From the NCBI GenBank assembly GCA_046861615.1, contig JBHHUS010000055.1, positions 1 to 9,563 on the forward strand: DNA of 9,563 nt. Reading direction: 5' to 3'. Shown here one piece after another: positions 6,407 to 9,563 of this stretch (position 1 is the first letter of the stretch; each line of letters starts with the position of its first letter). The stretch comes from CAZNUM01 sp046861615. Its GTDB lineage: Bacteria; Fidelibacterota; Marinisomatia; Marinisomatales; TCS55. A program made the translations under genes and the position numbers. The notes beneath the pieces are model-generated. The model saw only the letters and a list, made by a program, of their open reading frames with translations, was not told the origin of the DNA and ran no database searches.

Positions 6407-7747
6407 CTATTGAATTTTCCCCACTGTCTTGTACATCCTAGCCCGTGCCGTGTACAAATCAGCTTTTACACTTTCGAATTCCAATCGGATTTTTACATCC
6501 ATCCGTTCGCTATCCAGTAAATCCAGGAAACTGATTTTTCCCGTTTCATAGGCTGAATAGGCGGAGGCAATCATCTGCTCCGATTGCTTGATTAAACTTT
6601 TTTGGTACAAATCGAATGTGGATTCCAATTCCTGAATATCCCTGGAAATTGAAATGATGTCACCGGCAATTTCATTCCACGTATCCTCCAGCCGTTCCTC
6701 CTGAGCTTTCTTTTCCAGGGTGGCCGCTTCCACCCGGGCTTTATTCCGCCGGAACCAAATCGGCAGATTGATGCCCGCCTTTACCCCCAGGGCATCCTTC
6801 CCCGCCGTTGAACTGGCTCCATCGGAACCGATCGCCGTGTAGGTGATCCCGGCGGTAAGGTCCGGGTAATTGCTCCGCACGGCCAGTTCCTGCTGCAACG
6901 TGTTTATGTCCACACGGTTCTGAATCAGCCGGTACTGGGGATTAAGAGCCCGGGCTAATTCAAGCCATTGCTCCTCGTCATGGACTTCATTCAAGTTCCA
7001 GGGGCGGTTAAAAAGTGACGGTGAAAAGTGACCGTCGAATAGGGTTTGGAGGTCACTTTCAACCGTCGTTAGTTTACTCTGGAGCACATTAATTTTGCTC
7101 TCCACCATCCCCATTTCGATTTGAAGCTTTAATATGGGGTGTTGTGTTATCCCCATGCCAGTGGAATACTGGGTCAAGGCCACATCCCGGAAGGATTCCA
7201 GTTCCGATTTGTACTGATTCAATATCTCCAGGGAACGGGTGATTTTCTCATAATTGGCTCTCAGCTTATTGAATCGAAGAACGGTGCTGATCTTTTCTTT
7301 TTCATACATCATCCGGGCATTTTCAGCCTGAAGAACGGCAATCTTCTTCTGACGATTTAATTTCCCCCACAAGGGAAACCGCTGACCAAACATCAATTGA
7401 TTCTTCATGGGTCCATTTTTGGTCTCCACAGGCTGGAGAAAGACGGCATTCTCAATCATGGGGTCGGGTAAGACGCCCCGGGTAGACACTTTTTCCAGAG
7501 CTGCCTCATAGCTTCTTTTGGCGGCGAGGACTTTCCGGTTCACAGACAACAGGGTCTTCACCGGATCGACCGCTGGAAGGCTTTTGTCCGTAGAATCAGG
7601 TTTTGCCACCGGGACGGGATTGACGGCCACCACCGAATCCAGAGCTGAAGCCTCCTGAGCACTTATGATGGAGAAAGTCATCCCCCATAGCAGAAGGCTC
7701 AAGATTCCGCTTCGGTAAAATTTATTGCACATTCGATTGGCACTCAT
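6407..7747 (-). CDS. TolC-family outer-membrane channel (CusC/CzcC-type)
   Basis: The 446-residue protein is the outer-membrane exit duct of the tripartite pump. It has a signal peptide (basic start, hydrophobic ILSLLLWGMTFSIISA at 15-30, cleavage likely after A30 or A35) and a Ser/Pro-rich linker. The two-repeat OEP body shows LPDPMIENAVF (93-103), GQRFPLWGKL (121-130), YPDLTAG (294-300), LPIWFRRNKARVEAA (328-342) and YETGKISFLDLLDSER (400-415), all typical of metal-efflux TolC proteins, with long helical stretches at about 133-240 and 340-440. There is no lipobox cysteine, unlike E. coli CusC. I chose ATG 7747-7745 because GGAG lies 9 nt upstream; ATG 7762-7760 would add five residues but lacks a good site, and longer in-frame extensions overlap the preceding gene and would bury the signal peptide. 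It ends 14 bp before the adaptor ATG. Partnering with the adaptor and pump is inferred from order and spacing. Confidence 0.92.
   Translation of the reverse strand: MSANRMCNKFYRSGILSLLLWGMTFSIISAQEASALDSVVAVNPVPVAKPDSTDKSLPAVDPVKTLLSVNRKVLAAKRSYEAALEKVSTRGVLPDPMIENAVFLQPVETKNGPMKNQLMFGQRFPLWGKLNRQKKIAVLQAENARMMYEKEKISTVLRFNKLRANYEKITRSLEILNQYKSELESFRDVALTQYSTGMGITQHPILKLQIEMGMVESKINVLQSKLTTVESDLQTLFDGHFSPSLFNRPWNLNEVHDEEQWLELARALNPQYRLIQNRVDINTLQQELAVRSNYPDLTAGITYTAIGSDGASSTAGKDALGVKAGINLPIWFRRNKARVEAATLEKKAQEERLEDTWNEIAGDIISISRDIQELESTFDLYQKSLIKQSEQMIASAYSAYETGKISFLDLLDSERMDVKIRLEFESVKADLYTARARMYKTVGKIQ
7017..7036 (-). other. Terminator-like hairpin inside the channel gene
   Basis: On the coding strand GACGGT and ACCGTC form a 6-bp stem around an 8-nt loop, followed directly by ACTTTTT. 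A direct repeat (CACTTTT) overlaps it. It encodes DGHFSPS (residues 238-244) in a normal reading frame, so it may be coincidental. Confidence 0.3.
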
Positions 7748-7756
7748 ATAAAACTT

Positions 7757-7760
7757 CTCC
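7757..7760 (-). promoter_or_regulatory. Ribosome binding site that decides the channel gene start
   Basis: GGAG lies 9 nt upstream of ATG 7747-7745. It overlaps the alternative ATG at 7762-7760, which itself has no purine-rich site at proper distance. This favours the shorter protein, which then begins just before a standard signal peptide. Confidence 0.65.
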
Positions 7761-7787
7761 ATGATTGATAAAGGTTGCTTCCAGTCA

Positions 7788-8213
7788 TTAATCATCAGCA
7801 GGGTATCCGCACTGACCACAGTAATGATCCTTTTGACGGTAGGGGGCACCACACTGGGGGCAGATTTTCTGCCCTGACCCGGTGGAAATGCCCCTCGCAC
7901 TGAAATCCCCGCCCCCAGAGGGGTTGAATTGAGTCCGATCGGACTCAATTTGTTTGATCAGTTCCACTGCCTTGCGACGGTAGCGGGATTTTAATTCGGT
8001 GAAATCCTCCAATGTCAGTTTCCCGATCTCATAATCGAATTCAATGTCTTTCAGGTCCGACAATACCGTATTTACAGCGGCCTCCAATTCCTGGTTTGCC
8101 TGGTTTGCCGCCACCCGGACCAGCCGCCCATCCTGCCTATCCCTGACCACCAAGGGCCAGATCACATAGGTCAAAACAAGAACGACGGTCAATAAAGTCA
8201 GTGGTAATATCAT
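7788..8213 (-). CDS. CcmI-like membrane-anchored protein with C-terminal zinc ribbon
   Basis: A 141-residue protein with one membrane segment (residues 2-23, ending IWPLVVRDR), a helical region at about 37-92 and a zinc ribbon at 118-135 (CPQCG...CGQCG: C118, C121, C132, C135). The N-terminal half resembles the start of CcmI/CycH: a single helix ending in WPL, basic residues, then DIEFDYEIGKLTLEDFTELKSRY, the 'G-L-x-x-x-D-F-x-x-L-K' segment seen after the anchor. CcmI normally continues into TPR repeats that bind apocytochrome c; here they are absent and a zinc ribbon replaces them. Basic residues after the helix predict that the ribbon faces the cytoplasm. Position straight after ccmH (35-bp gap, AGAGGA 6 nt before the ATG) supports a cytochrome c maturation role, but the function is inferred. 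A 24-bp perfect palindrome lies in codons 88-96. Confidence 0.8.
   Translation of the reverse strand: MILPLTLLTVVLVLTYVIWPLVVRDRQDGRLVRVAANQANQELEAAVNTVLSDLKDIEFDYEIGKLTLEDFTELKSRYRRKAVELIKQIESDRTQFNPSGGGDFSARGISTGSGQKICPQCGAPYRQKDHYCGQCGYPADD
7927..7950. repeat. Perfect 24-bp palindrome inside the zinc-ribbon gene
   Basis: Two 12-base arms (AATTGAGTCCGA and its exact complement) meet with no spacer, centred between 7938 and 7939 on a GATC. It lies in codons for Q88 to F96, about 180 bp upstream of the channel gene start. It could be a dimeric regulator's operator internal to the upstream gene, or a DNA cruciform or mRNA hairpin. Confidence 0.7.
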
Positions 8214-8248
8214 GTTAGTCCTCTTTTTCCATTGATCGGTTTAAAGGG

Positions 8249-8725
8249 TCAATCCATCTCCCGGAGATAGGCATCCAGTTGTTGCTCGTATTCCTTGCTC
8301 CCCGATTTTGCACCGGGGGACGGGTATGCTCGACGGCGTTCGCCAGGCGACTGGGCCCAGCGACGCAGGAGTTGTGTTACTCCAAATCCGATGGTTCCCA
8401 GCACGAGATATGGAAGGACCCAGGCAATCAGATTGAAACCGCTTTTGGTGGGTGATGCGAGAATGGCTTCACCGTAGCGCATGACAAACACGTCCAGAAT
8501 CTGGGCTTCGGTTAAGTGGTTTGAAATGAGAAATTCGCCCTCTTCCGTTAGTTTTTTGGCCGTTACACAATTCATGGATCCTTCACACGCGGCGACAGTC
8601 ATATTGCACTCACAGGTACAAATGAGGCTTTCCTGAATCTGCTTTAAATCGACATCAGGGCTCCCCAGTAACAACGTCATTAATCCGGCATTAAGGAGTA
8701 AAAATCGTGTTTGTGATTTTACCAT
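8249..8725 (-). CDS. ccmH: CcmH-type cytochrome c maturation protein with CxCxC motif
   Basis: A 158-residue protein with a short N-terminal hydrophobic segment (residues 8-20, signal or anchor), a cysteine-rich domain, and a C-terminal membrane helix (about 98-119, FNLIAWVLPYLVLGTIGFG). CcmH proteins reduce apocytochrome thiols for heme attachment. The family hallmarks present are SLICTCECN (C36, C38, C40), LTEAQILDVFVMRYGEAILASP and the GFN-x-x-AW-x-LP end. The usual LRCxxC is replaced by CxCxC plus C47 and C53, a variant known from non-proteobacterial relatives. The start at ATG 8725-8723 is one base after the ccmF stop and has GGAG 10 nt upstream; longer in-frame starts would overlap ccmF. 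The tail after the last helix (120-158) is basic and probably cytoplasmic. There is no CcmG/DsbE-type thioredoxin between it and ccmF. Confidence 0.88.
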   Translation of the reverse strand: MVKSQTRFLLLNAGLMTLLLGSPDVDLKQIQESLICTCECNMTVAACEGSMNCVTAKKLTEEGEFLISNHLTEAQILDVFVMRYGEAILASPTKSGFNLIAWVLPYLVLGTIGFGVTQLLRRWAQSPGERRRAYPSPGAKSGSKEYEQQLDAYLREMD

Positions 8726-8726
8726 T

Positions 8727-9563
8727 TTATGCAAACTCCAGTTTTCTGTGCGCCACAGAGACCCGCGACTTCGCTCGTGGCACAATTTTGAGTTTGTTCC
8801 GGCCGGGACCCAAAGCAATCAACGTTCCAACGGTCATGACAATACCGCCAAACCAGATCCAGGCCACGAGCGGATTAATCAGAACCTTTATGCTGGCCCG
8901 GCTTTGCTCATCCCATCCGGAAAAGATAACGTAAAGGTCTTCTTTCATAGTTTGCCGAATGGCCACTTCCGATACCGGTTCCTGGTTGGCAAATAACTGC
9001 CGGGAGGGATACAGGGTCGGCAGGGGGCGTCCCCCTTTCTGAACCGTGAGGACAGCGGCCACTTCCTGGACATTCTCATCGGAACGATCCGCGAGACCCT
9101 GATACTGGAGCTGATAACCGGCAATTTGAAGGGAATCCCCAGGGGCCAGAACCGCCTCTTTTTCCTGCTGAAAGGCTGAACCGGTGATTCCCACGAAAAC
9201 CATCAGGACGCCCAGATGGACAATGTATCCGCCGTATCGCCGTTTATTCCGCATGACCATGTTCCAAAGTGCTTTTCCGTAGCCTGAATGAAGGATCCTG
9301 GCCCGGACTTTCGTCCCGCGGTAAAACTCCATGAAAATCGTCGTCAGGACGAAAAAGGACAGGGTGAAAGACATGAGAGGATAAATGGACCGGACTCCCA
9401 CTAATAACAAGAGGATGGCAAAAAGGAGACTCAGATTGACCGGAATGATAAAATTCCTCTTCAAGTGGTATTTTGAAGCTTTTCTCCAGCCGATCAGGGG
9501 GCAGATTCCCGTCAATGCCAGCAGGATTAATCCTATGGGGGTATTGATTTGATTAAAGAAGGG
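8727..9563 (-). CDS. ccmF: CcmF heme lyase, C-terminal part (5' end outside the window)
   Basis: The reading frame is open to the window edge and gives 278 residues before TAA. It starts FFNQINTPIGLILLALTGICPLIGWR, the conserved CcmF segment (x-FF-x-x-x-N-x-PIGL...GxxPLxxWR), so the gene continues upstream; a TTG at 9515-9513 is internal, not a start. Membrane segments lie at about residues 10-24, 41-57, 61-79, 115-130 and 229-250. RRYGGYIVHLGV at about 108-119 carries H116, which corresponds to the conserved transmembrane heme-ligand histidine of CcmF. The periplasmic part after it (about 131-225, KEAVLAPGDSLQIAGYQLQYQG onward) is typical of the CcmF C-terminus. CcmF transfers heme from CcmE to apocytochrome c in the cytoplasmic membrane. 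The tail is one base from the ccmH start, indicating co-translation. Confidence 0.93.
   Translation of the reverse strand, partial: PFFNQINTPIGLILLALTGICPLIGWRKASKYHLKRNFIIPVNLSLLFAILLLLVGVRSIYPLMSFTLSFFVLTTIFMEFYRGTKVRARILHSGYGKALWNMVMRNKRRYGGYIVHLGVLMVFVGITGSAFQQEKEAVLAPGDSLQIAGYQLQYQGLADRSDENVQEVAAVLTVQKGGRPLPTLYPSRQLFANQEPVSEVAIRQTMKEDLYVIFSGWDEQSRASIKVLINPLVAWIWFGGIVMTVGTLIALGPGRNKLKIVPRAKSRVSVAHRKLEFA

Noticed and set aside
7748..7948. N-terminal extension of the channel gene back to a TTG at 7948 (67 extra residues)
   Set aside because: It overlaps the zinc-ribbon gene, has no suitable ribosome binding site, starts inside the palindrome and would bury the signal peptide. GGAG before ATG 7747 gives a normal start.
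8726..8818. N-terminal extension of ccmH to 8818
   Set aside because: It lies in ccmF coding sequence and reads as a polar, unfamily-like stretch. ATG 8725 has GGAG at 10 nt and directly precedes the hydrophobic segment.
9513..9563. TTG at 9515 as the start of a separate short gene
   Set aside because: The frame stays open to the window edge and the upstream residues (FFNQINTPIGL) are conserved CcmF sequence, so the gene is cut by the window, not started here.

Overview
The window is a densely packed, single-direction gene block: every supported gene is on the minus strand, so transcription runs from high to low coordinates. Read that way it goes from the end of a cytochrome c maturation (Ccm, system I) cluster straight into a complete tripartite Cu(I)/Ag(I) efflux operon. 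That is followed by a PII-like signalling gene, a metal-binding-domain/AraC regulator, and the first 52 codons of a YHS-domain protein that is probably a copper P-type ATPase. No tRNA, rRNA, CRISPR array, insertion sequence or phage-like gene was seen. Only the outer two genes are cut by the window edges.

Region by region: 9563-8727 is the C-terminal part of CcmF (heme lyase). 8725-8249 is a CcmH-type protein with a cysteine-rich CxCxC motif. 8213-7788 is a short membrane-anchored CcmI-like protein ending in a zinc ribbon. 7747-6407 is a TolC/CusC-type outer-membrane channel, 6392-4548 a CusB-type adaptor with several metal-binding modules, and 4502-1302 the CusA-type RND pump. 1301-966 is a PII-like protein of the kind linked to heavy-metal RND pumps. 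865-287 is an HMA-like plus AraC fusion regulator, and 156-1 is the YHS protein start. Gaps from ccmF to the PII gene are 0-45 bp, so these seven genes look like one transcription unit or closely coupled ones. The only larger gaps (100 bp and 130 bp) flank the regulator gene.

How it fits together: CusA (inner membrane), CusB (periplasm) and the TolC-type protein (outer membrane) would export periplasmic Cu(I)/Ag(I). A downstream ATPase, if that is what the YHS protein is, would clear the cytoplasm. The HMA-AraC protein is a plausible metal-sensing regulator, and the PII-like protein a plausible modulator of the pump. The adjacent Ccm genes depend on thiol chemistry that is sensitive to copper, which may explain the linkage (inference).

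Organism: a Gram-negative bacterium (TolC channel, lipoprotein adaptor, RND pump) with system I cytochrome c maturation, roughly balanced base composition and clear AGGAG/AGAGG-type ribosome binding sites. The HMA-AraC regulator and the CcmH variant resemble what is seen in the Bacteroidetes/FCB-like lineages, but the window alone does not fix the phylum.
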